From: Methanodesulfokora sp964525965 | GTDB taxonomy: Archaea > Korarchaeota > Korarchaeia > Korarchaeales > Korarchaeaceae | Assembly: GCA_964525965.1 (NCBI GenBank) | Contig: CAZGKA010000071.1 | Span: 1 to 14,555 of the forward strand | Direction of reading: 5' to 3' | Length of the DNA: 14,555 nucleotides | Shown: positions 7,719 to 14,110 of the stretch, piece after piece | Position numbering within the stretch: position 1 is the stretch's first letter | How the letters are laid out: each line of letters starts with the position of its first letter | The notes under the pieces: model-generated | Database searches by the model: none | Told to the model about the DNA's origin: nothing | The model's input: the letters and a program-made list of their open reading frames with translations, nothing else | Position numbers and translations under genes: made by a program

Positions 7719-8341
7719 CAGGAAGGCACCACTACGTAGTTATCCCTGAGCCATCCGGGCCTTTTAAGAACTACTATTCCCTCGTAGTCCACGTTATACA
7801 GGTGCAACTTGACCTTCTCCTTCTTAATTCCGTGGTCCTCCAGATATCCTCTGAGGAACGATATTAGGTCGTTTACCGCCTTTTTGAGGATCATCCTCTT
7901 GGCATCCGCTCTTCCAGACTGGCGTTCATAGAAATCAAGCAGCTTGTTGAGCGAGTACCACCTCATCACTGCCACTATGTAGAACAGGGCTACTCCAACG
8001 AAGAGCAACGTGTTTCCGACAGACGGCGGAGAGATGAAGTACATGAGGATGGATACGAGAAACACGACGAACGTTATCCTTATCAGAAGCCTAGAGATGA
8101 GGAACACGCCTGACCACATCCTAGCACTCTTGCTCTTCGCGGGCAGGTTTATCATATAGTCAGCTGCCGAGAGCAGAACCTTCCTCCTCTTTCTGTCAAG
8201 AACCTTCCTAGCGACAGGCTCGACGTCGTCCATTTTTTTCTCCAATATCTTTGGATCCACGTTCCTGCCGACCCTATATCCATCCAAGGCCTCTATGATG
8301 AAGACCAAATTATCGACAATTTCCTTATCTTTCTTACTCAT
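7718..8341 (-). CDS. Unrecognised two-TM membrane protein, operon partner of the arrestin-fold protein
   Basis: 207 residues, family not recognised. The N-terminal 75 residues are charged and helical (YRVGRNVDPKILEKKMDD, RKVLDRKRRKVLLSAADY). Two adjacent membrane helices follow (about 84-105 and 109-129) with a short loop SPPSVGN. A C-terminal soluble segment (about 135-207) starts with a basic helix and ends in a beta-like stretch, VKLHLYNVDYEGIVVLKRPG. The positive residues flanking the helices suggest both termini are cytoplasmic. The start ATG has a clear SD AGGTGA (8349-8354 on this strand) 7 nt away. Its stop overlaps the start of the arrestin-fold gene (ATGA). The protein may be the membrane anchor for that partner; this is inference. 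Confidence 0.7.
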   Translation of the reverse strand: MSKKDKEIVDNLVFIIEALDGYRVGRNVDPKILEKKMDDVEPVARKVLDRKRRKVLLSAADYMINLPAKSKSARMWSGVFLISRLLIRITFVVFLVSILMYFISPPSVGNTLLFVGVALFYIVAVMRWYSLNKLLDFYERQSGRADAKRMILKKAVNDLISFLRGYLEDHGIKKEKVKLHLYNVDYEGIVVLKRPGWLRDNYVVVPS

Positions 8342-8412
8342 TTTCGGCTCACCTTATTATCTAATCCAGTTAATTCACAAGATCTTTCTACGAAGAGAGA
8401 ATCATTAGGTAA

Positions 8413-8423
8413 AAATTTAAATA
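8413..8423. promoter_or_regulatory. Near-palindromic TATA region shared by divergent genes
   Basis: AAATTTAAATA contains TTTAAATA (8416-8423) on the plus strand, about 70 bp before the permease start. Read on the other strand it gives TATTTAAATTT, about 75 bp before the two-TM gene start. One symmetric A/T core may therefore serve both directions. The expected starts are near 8447 (plus) and 8390 (minus). The 152-bp gap 8342-8493 holds no gene. Confidence 0.45.
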
Positions 8424-8446
8424 AAATCTCCGTCCTAGCATAGGAA

Positions 8447-8470
8447 CGACTAAGAAAGAGTTTTTAGTCG
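8447..8470 (+). promoter_or_regulatory. Hairpin/operator in the 5' leader of the APC permease gene
   Basis: Arms CGACTAA (8447-8453) and TTAGTCG (8464-8470) are perfectly complementary. The stem extends inward by a G-T pair and two A-T pairs, giving about 10 bp closed by an AGAG loop. It starts at the predicted transcription start, so it could be an operator for a dimeric regulator or a leader-RNA hairpin upstream of the SD (8481-8487). Confidence 0.45.
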
Positions 8471-8493
8471 AACTAAGGTAAAGGTGATGGGAT

Positions 8494-10197
8494 ATGGGTT
8501 CTGAAGCGCCTACTATGTTTGTAAGGCGCGCTTCAGGTCTCGTCAGAACTGTGGGTCCATTCACCGCTTTCATGATATGCTTCACACATACTGTGGGTGG
8601 TGGAATACATAAGCTCTCCGTCACCGCCGCCTATCAGTATCCGGCAGCCTTCGTCCCGTGGTCCTTCCTCATAGTCGGTCTTATCGCTGCTATTCCAACG
8701 GCCCTAGTTTACACCATCATGGGAACTATGATGCCTAGGACGGGTGGGGACTACATCTTCATAACCAGAGGTCTGAGCCCCGCCCTGGGCTTCATCGCAT
8801 CGTGGGGGTTCTGGTTCACTGAGGTGCTCAGTTACGGTATAATAGCTTGGTACTCGATAGACTTCTTCACGGGGGCTGTAACAGCAGCAGGAATAGCCCT
8901 CAACGACGAGGGTCTCCTCTCCACAGCGGCCTGGATGAACACGATGTCGGGGCACATAATACTTTCGCTGATCTTCGTCATCGTTTTTGGGGCGATAGCA
9001 TTTCTCGGAATGAGAATCTATGGATGGATAATAAACATTCTCGGAACAATAGCAATACTCGGATGCCTGAGCAACATAGTTATTCTCTCCGTTTGGGGAT
9101 CCAACCCAGTGAATGCTGTTGCAGCCTTTAATAGCATGTTCGGAGCTAATGCTTATCAGAAGATAGTAGCTAAGGCATTTGAGCTTGGAAGTCCGCCGGT
9201 ACAACCATTTAGTTGGGCAGCTACAATAAACGCTGGCGTAGGTGCCATATGGGCCTATATAGGAATAGTTTCTGCCGTGTTTGTCGGGGGGGAGATAAAG
9301 ACCCCTGCCACTTCCCTAGTGATAGCACAGATTCTCGGAACTCTCGTAATAATGGCCTATTACATAGCTCTTCCGTTCCTGTTCTACACCTCTTGGCAGG
9401 TTCCGCAGAGCGTTCTCCAATCCACTGGAGCTATGAGCTGGCTTCAGTCCCATGGGGTGCCAGCGGACAGAGTTTACTTCACAGCTCTCTACGCCTACGT
9501 GTACAATAAGCTAGGAGTAAAGGGACTGGCAGAGCTGATGGGTGTTCCTCCAACTCATGTGATGCCTTGGAACGCAGTAACTTCCTTCACTATACCTCTC
9601 GTGCCGAAGGGACTTGCTTGGCTCCAGATATTCAATGGCTTTGTTGTCGGCATAATATTGCTCAAGGACATACCGGCCTTCTTCGTGGTGGCTAGCAGGA
9701 TGGTCTTCGCCTGGGCCTTCGACAGGTTCTTCCCTGAGGTATTTGCTGCTGTGAACGAGACGTTCCACAGCCCGCACTGGGCCATACTGCTGACTATGCT
9801 GGGCGGTCTGGCTGGGGTACTCCTGATATGGGCCAACGGTGGAGAGGAAGGAGCCTGGGTAGCAGCTGCCGACACAAGCAACCTGTACCAGTTTGCCGTA
9901 ATGACCGCAAGCCTGGCAGGAGCAGTTCTACCATATGTCAAGCCGGACCTCTATGAGAAGTCGCCGCTTAAGTGGGAGATAGGTAGCGTGCCGGTTGTCT
10001 CGATAATAGGAGCCTTTTCCTTCGCTGTGAACTTCTTCTTCTTCATGGTGTCCAGCGCTGAGCTTGGAGTGGACATATGGTTCCAGCAGTCGTTCTGGAT
10101 GGGTCTCGGAGCGTTCATATTCGCAGGGTTCCTAATATACAACCAGAGACGCGGAATAGATGTCAGAACGATATATGCCGAGATTCCACCGGCGTGA
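8494..10197 (+). CDS. APC-superfamily amino-acid permease
   Basis: 567-residue polytopic membrane protein with about 12 hydrophobic helices, a likely secondary transporter for amino acids. The N-terminus RRASGLVRTVGPFTAFM followed by a Gly-rich unwound-helix motif (THTVGGGIHK) matches the first helix of archaeal AA_permease_2 proteins. The MMPRTGGDYIF loop after the second helix is another strong APC signature (P-x-x-G-G-x-Y). A long extracellular-type loop lies near residues 305-360. The start ATG has SD AAGGTGA (8481-8487) at 6-nt spacing; an ATG at 8487 is in another frame. It stands alone, with its own promoter and a T-tract terminator. The gene order suggests amino-acid use alongside the peptide importer; the substrate cannot be read from sequence. 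Confidence 0.88.
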   Translation: MGSEAPTMFVRRASGLVRTVGPFTAFMICFTHTVGGGIHKLSVTAAYQYPAAFVPWSFLIVGLIAAIPTALVYTIMGTMMPRTGGDYIFITRGLSPALGFIASWGFWFTEVLSYGIIAWYSIDFFTGAVTAAGIALNDEGLLSTAAWMNTMSGHIILSLIFVIVFGAIAFLGMRIYGWIINILGTIAILGCLSNIVILSVWGSNPVNAVAAFNSMFGANAYQKIVAKAFELGSPPVQPFSWAATINAGVGAIWAYIGIVSAVFVGGEIKTPATSLVIAQILGTLVIMAYYIALPFLFYTSWQVPQSVLQSTGAMSWLQSHGVPADRVYFTALYAYVYNKLGVKGLAELMGVPPTHVMPWNAVTSFTIPLVPKGLAWLQIFNGFVVGIILLKDIPAFFVVASRMVFAWAFDRFFPEVFAAVNETFHSPHWAILLTMLGGLAGVLLIWANGGEEGAWVAAADTSNLYQFAVMTASLAGAVLPYVKPDLYEKSPLKWEIGSVPVVSIIGAFSFAVNFFFFMVSSAELGVDIWFQQSFWMGLGAFIFAGFLIYNQRRGIDVRTIYAEIPPA

Positions 10198-10200
10198 TCC

Positions 10201-10225
10201 TTTTCCTTTCCTTTTTATTTTTTTC
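10201..10225 (+). terminator. T-rich terminator after the APC permease
   Basis: Successive T runs (4, 3, 5 and 7 T, broken by C or A) begin 4 bp after the stop codon. This is a typical hairpin-free archaeal terminator. Confidence 0.55.
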
Positions 10226-10251
10226 TAATCGTCATGTTCTGATTTAAAATC

Positions 10252-10259
10252 TTTTTATA
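10252..10259 (+). promoter_or_regulatory. TATA box for the phosphoesterase/nucleotidyltransferase operon
   Basis: TTTTTATA lies 50 bp upstream of the ATG at 10310, giving an expected transcription start near 10282 and a leader of about 28 nt that contains the SD-like AAGGTG at 10297-10302. Confidence 0.5.
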
Positions 10260-10309
10260 CTTCTTGCTAAGGGTATTTTTCTTGTTTAGGTTTGGGAAGG
10301 TGTTGATTC

Positions 10310-11269
10310 ATGACGATAAGGATGTTTTTTGCAGCTGATATACATGGGAATACTTTAGTGTGGAGGAAGTGGCTCAACGCTGTCAACGTGTACAAGGCAA
10401 ATGTAATAATACTGGCCGGCGACTTAACGGGCAAGGCCGTGGTCCCCATATTCGACAAGAAGGATCATTATGAGGCCGAGGTTCTTGGAAGGAAGATAGT
10501 CGCCAAGACCGAAGAAGAGCTTGAGAAGCTCAAGGAGAAGATAGAAAATATGGCCTACTACTACGTAATACTGACTCCGGAGGAGGTTCAGGAGATAGCT
10601 GCTGATCCGAGGAAGCAGGAGGAGATGTTCAAGCAGGTGATGACCGAGAGGATGAGAAAGTGGCTGGATCTTCTGGTGGAGAAGGTCGACATGAAGGAGG
10701 TCACAGCGATAGTCATGCCCGGCAATGACGACGAGAAGTACATAGATGAGGTAATAAACAGCTACGAGGACAAGGGCGTGATCAATCCTCTCGACAAGCT
10801 TGTGGAGCTGAAGTACGGGTACCAGATAGTCAGCCACGAGTACGTGAATCCGACGCCGTGGAACACCCCTCGCGAGGCCCCTGACAACAAGCTGGAGAAG
10901 ATGCTCCGCGAAAAGATAGATAAGTTCGGGATAAAGGACTTCAGCAAGGTTCTGTTCAACTTTCACTGTCCTCCCTTCGGGACTAAACTAGATCTCGCTC
11001 CTAAACTGGACAAGAACCTCAAGCCAGTCTACGTCGGAGGCAGGCCCGTCTTGGTTCACGTGGGATCGAAAGCCGTCAGGAAGGTAATAGAAGAGTATCA
11101 ACCCCTGATGGGTCTTCACGGTCACATACACGAGAGCTACGCGAGCGACAAGCTGGGCAACACCGTGGTGGTCAACCCCGGCAGCGAGTACACGGAGGGG
11201 CTCCTGAGGGGGTTCATCATAGAGCTGGAGCCGGACGGCTTGAAGAACTACTGGAAGATAGAGGGATAG
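10310..11269 (+). CDS. Calcineurin-like metallophosphoesterase with helical insertion
   Basis: Predicted dinuclear-metal phosphoesterase (319 residues, cytoplasmic, no signal or TM). The motif order is complete: DIH (D10, H12), GDLTG (37-41), GNDD (138-141), His219 in FNFHCPP, and GLHGHIH (268-274) followed by NPGSEY. The third motif is GNDD rather than the classic GNHD, so the usual catalytic His is absent, as in several small prokaryotic members of the fold. Residues about 47-128 are an extra Glu/Lys-rich helical stretch between the second and third motifs, making the protein longer than simple members (about 200-250 residues). That insertion is a likely cap or partner-binding element. Substrate unknown: nucleotides, cyclic nucleotides, phosphodiesters or RNA ends are possible. 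It is the first gene of a two-gene operon with a nucleotidyltransferase-fold gene 10 bp downstream. Confidence 0.87.
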   Translation: MTIRMFFAADIHGNTLVWRKWLNAVNVYKANVIILAGDLTGKAVVPIFDKKDHYEAEVLGRKIVAKTEEELEKLKEKIENMAYYYVILTPEEVQEIAADPRKQEEMFKQVMTERMRKWLDLLVEKVDMKEVTAIVMPGNDDEKYIDEVINSYEDKGVINPLDKLVELKYGYQIVSHEYVNPTPWNTPREAPDNKLEKMLREKIDKFGIKDFSKVLFNFHCPPFGTKLDLAPKLDKNLKPVYVGGRPVLVHVGSKAVRKVIEEYQPLMGLHGHIHESYASDKLGNTVVVNPGSEYTEGLLRGFIIELEPDGLKNYWKIEG

Positions 11270-11275
11270 AGGTGA
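11269..11275 (+). promoter_or_regulatory. Ribosome binding site deciding the TTG start
   Basis: GAGGTGA overlaps the last base of the phosphoesterase stop codon and lies 4 nt before TTG 11280. No ATG or GTG in this frame has a comparable SD; the next in-frame ATG is at 11313. Confidence 0.6.
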
Positions 11276-11279
11276 TCGG

Positions 11280-12119
11280 TTGAGTTCTCACGATGGCATT
11301 CACTTTGTGGAGATGGGAGAAGAGGAGTTCGTCAATGAGTGTGTGGATCTTGTGAGCAAAGCCCAGGAGAAGGGGATAATTCTCAGAATACTGGGAGCGA
11401 TGGCCGTCTACCTGCACACCAAGGACAATCCTAGGATGAGGGAGATCCATAAGGTTCGCTTCGGCGCCGAGGGAGCCCCCATGTTCACTGACCTTGATCT
11501 GATGGCGTACAGCAAGCAGTCCAAGCAGATAAAGAAGTTCTTTGAGGAGATGGGCTTTCTCCCAGATAAAATGATAAACGCCCTCTTCTCGAGCAAGAGG
11601 CTGATATACTATCACCCAGAGGGCAAATATCACATAGACGTCTTCTTTGACAAGCTAGAGTTCAGCCATGACGTTCCGTTTGGCAAGAAGCCCGGAGAGG
11701 GAAGACTTGAGCTCAGCTTCCCGGCGATCTCTCCGACGGACGTGGTTTTAGAGAAGCTGCAGATACACGACATCAACAGAAAGGACTTGGTGGATCTGAT
11801 AGTGCTGTTCCTGAGCCATGAGTTCTCGGACAAGGAGGGCAAAGGCCTGATAAACGTGAAGTACATAGCGAAGCTCCTAGCGGATGACTGGGGCTTCTGG
11901 TACGATGCCAAGAACAACCTCGAGAAGGTTAAGGCTGTAGCTGATGTCCTAAAGAAGGAAGGGGTCCTGAAGGACGAAGAGGTGGATCTAGTTAAGAAAA
12001 AGGTCGATGAGCTGATAAAAGCCTTAGATGAGGAACCAAAGACGAAGAAGTGGCAGAAAAGGGCTAAGAAGGGAACTAAGTCGAAGTGGTACAGGGACGT
12101 CGAGGAGGTCGTCAGATGA
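11280..12119 (+). CDS. Nucleotidyltransferase-fold protein (DNA polymerase beta superfamily)
   Basis: 279 residues with a polymerase-beta/minimal nucleotidyltransferase core. LRILGAMAVYLHT (35-47) takes the place of the usual hG[GS] helix, FTDLDL (69-74) supplies the paired acidic residues D71 and D73, and YHIDVFFD (117-124) supplies the third, D120. Conserved-looking KLQIHDINRKDLVDLIVLFL (159-178) and ADDWGFW (201-207) follow. These resemble uncharacterised nucleotidyltransferase-like proteins of bacteria and archaea. The C-terminus (about 215-279) is charged, coiled-coil-like and strongly basic at the end (KKWQKRAKKGTKSKW), suggesting nucleic-acid binding. The second residue of the Gly-Ser motif is Ala (G39-A40), so activity is not certain. 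The TTG start is chosen by the SD. It is co-transcribed with the phosphoesterase. Substrate unknown. Confidence 0.7.
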   Translation: MSSHDGIHFVEMGEEEFVNECVDLVSKAQEKGIILRILGAMAVYLHTKDNPRMREIHKVRFGAEGAPMFTDLDLMAYSKQSKQIKKFFEEMGFLPDKMINALFSSKRLIYYHPEGKYHIDVFFDKLEFSHDVPFGKKPGEGRLELSFPAISPTDVVLEKLQIHDINRKDLVDLIVLFLSHEFSDKEGKGLINVKYIAKLLADDWGFWYDAKNNLEKVKAVADVLKKEGVLKDEEVDLVKKKVDELIKALDEEPKTKKWQKRAKKGTKSKWYRDVEEVVR

Positions 12120-12177
12120 TCTCCCCTTGAACCTCTTTCTTCAGTTCTCCCTACAGGCTTTGGCTCCAAATGGAGAG

Positions 12178-12270
12178 CGGGCCCGGCGGGATTTGAACCC
12201 GCGACCCCCGGGTCTCTCCGGCGTCACGCCCTAAAAGCCCGGTGCTCTGACCATACTGAGCTACGGGCCC
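12178..12270 (-). tRNA. tRNA-Lys(UUU) with an 18-nt intron
   Basis: Read on the minus strand it folds as a complete cloverleaf. The acceptor GGGCCCG/CGGGCCC is fully paired, the D stem is GCTC/GAGC with GG in the loop, the anticodon stem is CCGGG/CCCGG, and the T arm is GCGGG-TTCAAAT-CCCGC. The discriminator is G, and CCA is not encoded. With the intron removed the anticodon loop is CTTTTAA, so the anticodon is UUU (Lys). The 18-nt intron at the canonical 37/38 site occupies 12214-12231. It forms the splicing-endonuclease substrate: bulge UA|G, 4-bp helix CUUU/GGAG, bulge AG|A, and an intron hairpin GGCG-UGA-CGCC. It converges with the nucleotidyltransferase gene; 12120-12177 between them holds no gene. 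Confidence 0.95.
12214..12231 (-). other. tRNA-Lys intron (bulge-helix-bulge type)
   Basis: GGGCGTGACGCCGGAGAG, removed by the archaeal tRNA splicing endonuclease. Both cuts fall after the second base of each 3-nt bulge, as the enzyme requires. Two of the four pairs of the central helix are G-U. Confidence 0.88.
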
Positions 12271-12296
12271 CTCTGGACCTCAGGACCCTTTTTCAC

Positions 12297-12309
12297 AATA
12301 AAAAAATTT
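12297..12309 (-). promoter_or_regulatory. TATA box of tRNA-Lys / possible terminator of the DUF2070 gene
   Basis: On the minus strand this reads AAATTTTTTTATT, centred about 32 bp before the tRNA 5' end. This fits a TATA box with a leader of a few nucleotides. The same T run lies about 28 bp after the DUF2070 stop, so it may also terminate that transcript. Confidence 0.45.
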
Positions 12310-12336
12310 GTGCGCGCGTGGCGATGTGTTGAGACC

Positions 12337-14028
12337 CTATATCAAAGCGGATAGGAGGAGCGCCAGTTGGACAGGAACCACAGCCAGACCTAGGAGGTAG
12401 GGGGCGTAGTCGGCCCTCTCTATTTTCCAGAATATGTCGTTCATGACCTCCTCACCAACTATTCTACAGCTAATTTTTGATGAGTTGACAGCCGCCCTCC
12501 CTTCTACAAGATTATCCGAGGCCTCTCTGACAAGCTCGCGTATCTTCAAGGCAATCCTCTTCATTTCATCATCGTCGCACCCATATCCAAATGGATTGTC
12601 CGTTTTTCTCACGGTCATGGTTTCATGCGTATCGGTCGTGACCACTATCGGCGTTACTCCGAGGGAGGCTACCTCATCGCTGATGAGGTCCCTCATCTCA
12701 GGCAGCATGTTGTTCGAGTCCACGCATATATACGCTGCTTTCTTACCATTAACCTCCAGCACGACGGCTCTTATCCCCCCTTCGCCGAGGCTGTCCAGAT
12801 CTAGGTGGAGCTTGGAAAACCCGGCCTTGACGAAGGATGATCTTTTCGAGGCTAGGGCCTTCTCAACAGCCTCAACTATGTACGTCACAAGTTCATCCTC
12901 CTCAGGACTGAAGGGATCTATCTTGCTGTACCCTCCCGGCCTGAGACAATCATGTCTGTCGACCACCACAACGCTTACATCAAGCCCCCTAGCTCTCAGC
13001 ACTTCATTAACCCTCCTATCTGTGGAGCCGGGTATGTCCTCAAAGCTCTCAAAACCTCTCCCACTTACGGTAGTGAGCACCGTGCTTCCGAAGGCCTGGG
13101 CCGTTATCTCAAAGGGCCCCCTCTCTATGTGTACAAGCTCTCCTACGTCGACGCTTTCACCACCTCTGACGAGGGACGCTATGTGGTCGGCGACCCTCTT
13201 GACCTCCTCCTGCGAGGGCAGATTCCTAGCGTGCGTGCTGGCTCGTCTCAGGAAGACGGAGGACACACCTTCTTCGTCTAGGTGTTCCATTATGAGGCGA
13301 GGGGCCCTCGAGCTTCCGGCTTTATAGGGCCCTGGATGCAGGTCGGCAGAGATCAAAGCCACGCTTCCCACCCTCACAGAGGTCATCCTGATCTCATCCT
13401 CCATACTTCTCTCAGTGAGCACACTCTCCAACTCCGTTGGATCGGAGCTCAACAGGAGCTCTGCTACAACCCTCCCTACGGAAAGCCCCCGACAGCGTCC
13501 CATGGAGGATACCCTGTCCACCACGACATCGGTCAGCTTGACCGTGAGGACGGCTAGCGCTAAAGATACAAGCAAGATGTAGCTTGGACAGAGAGCGTTC
13601 GGGATCAGAGGTGGAATCACTGAAAGGATCTTCGCAACCTTTGATCTATACAAGCTGAGGCCAACCAACAGCGACAGGTAGATGGACGTATAAGCAGCAG
13701 CCGGCAGAACTCTATTCCATAAATTCAAAGGAGTTGTTACGATCACGGCTAGGGCCTCGGGAAACAACACCAACAGCGAACCCCAAAGTGAGCGCCTCAC
13801 GTTCATCGTCTCACTCGAAAATTTATTAATGAGCGTGGAGATTACAAAGGAAGCGGTGAAGAGAATCGACATCTCAAGGGCCAGAATTTTTCCTACAAAA
13901 AAGGCGGCCACTAAGTAGATCGTGCAGAGTACGGTCGCTAAAGTTGTCACTGCCATCCTAACGGATCCTAGCTGGAAGACTAAACTAGCTCTCTTCTTTA
14001 CTATATCACTGCTTTTGTTAAAGTCCAT
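12337..14028 (-). CDS. DUF2070 family archaeal membrane protein
   Basis: 563 residues. The N-terminal part has about six membrane helices (roughly residues 25-175), a large soluble domain follows (about 180-535), and a last helix lies at 541-562. The soluble domain carries the family's invariant-looking polar motifs: ADLHPGPYKAGSS (228-240), STHARN (264-269), VVVDRHD (354-360), VDSNNMLPE (436-444) and TTDTHET (464-470). The spread of His/Asp residues (H231, H266, D357, H359, D437, D465, H468) looks like a metal-dependent hydrolase site, and HPGP recalls ceramidase-like enzymes. The family is archaeal and has no proven function; the enzyme idea is inference. The ATG has a weak SD GGGGGT, and the TATA region (14049-14065) lies only about 30 bp upstream, so the leader would be very short. 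It is divergent from an Lrp-type regulator. Confidence 0.88.
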   Translation of the reverse strand: MDFNKSSDIVKKRASLVFQLGSVRMAVTTLATVLCTIYLVAAFFVGKILALEMSILFTASFVISTLINKFSSETMNVRRSLWGSLLVLFPEALAVIVTTPLNLWNRVLPAAAYTSIYLSLLVGLSLYRSKVAKILSVIPPLIPNALCPSYILLVSLALAVLTVKLTDVVVDRVSSMGRCRGLSVGRVVAELLLSSDPTELESVLTERSMEDEIRMTSVRVGSVALISADLHPGPYKAGSSRAPRLIMEHLDEEGVSSVFLRRASTHARNLPSQEEVKRVADHIASLVRGGESVDVGELVHIERGPFEITAQAFGSTVLTTVSGRGFESFEDIPGSTDRRVNEVLRARGLDVSVVVVDRHDCLRPGGYSKIDPFSPEEDELVTYIVEAVEKALASKRSSFVKAGFSKLHLDLDSLGEGGIRAVVLEVNGKKAAYICVDSNNMLPEMRDLISDEVASLGVTPIVVTTDTHETMTVRKTDNPFGYGCDDDEMKRIALKIRELVREASDNLVEGRAAVNSSKISCRIVGEEVMNDIFWKIERADYAPYLLGLAVVPVQLALLLSALI

Positions 14029-14048
14029 GCAGTCTGACCCCCTTTAAC

Positions 14049-14065
14049 CATAAATTTTTTTTATG
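14049..14065. promoter_or_regulatory. Palindromic A/T box in the divergent DUF2070/Lrp promoter
   Basis: CATAAA-TTTTT-TTTATG is a 6-bp inverted repeat with a 5-nt spacer. It contains the TATA-like sequences for both directions: about 21 bp before the DUF2070 ATG on the minus strand and about 46 bp before the regulator GTG on the plus strand. Lrp-type proteins often repress their own promoter, so it is a candidate autoregulatory site. The 82-bp gap has no gene. Confidence 0.45.
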
Positions 14066-14091
14066 ACTATTACGCCTAACACTGGGGTAGT

Positions 14092-14106
14092 TCACCTTCG
14101 GGGTGA
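14092..14106 (+). promoter_or_regulatory. Ribosome binding site of the Lrp gene inside a small hairpin
   Basis: The SD GGGGTGA (14100-14106) sits 4 nt before GTG 14111. Its GGTGA pairs perfectly with TCACC (14092-14096) across a TTCGG loop. Whether a 5-bp stem would matter at high growth temperature is doubtful. Confidence 0.35.
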
Positions 14107-14110
14107 TAGA

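Noticed and set aside
12150..12180. CTCC-AAAT-GGAG mini-hairpin after the tRNA, considered as a terminator.
   Set aside because: The stem is only 4 bp, no T run follows on the minus strand, and archaeal terminators do not need hairpins. It was not strong enough to list.
12434..12910. Pyrimidine-rich repeats within the DUF2070 gene considered as a repeat array.
   Set aside because: No unit repeats with regular spacing; the bias comes from codons on the coding strand. No CRISPR-like spacing was found anywhere in the window.
12434..13327. A 297-codon open frame on the plus strand opposite the DUF2070 gene.
   Set aside because: It is Ser/Thr/Leu-rich low-quality sequence with no ribosome site. 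The opposite strand carries recognisable DUF2070 motifs along its length, so this is a shadow frame.
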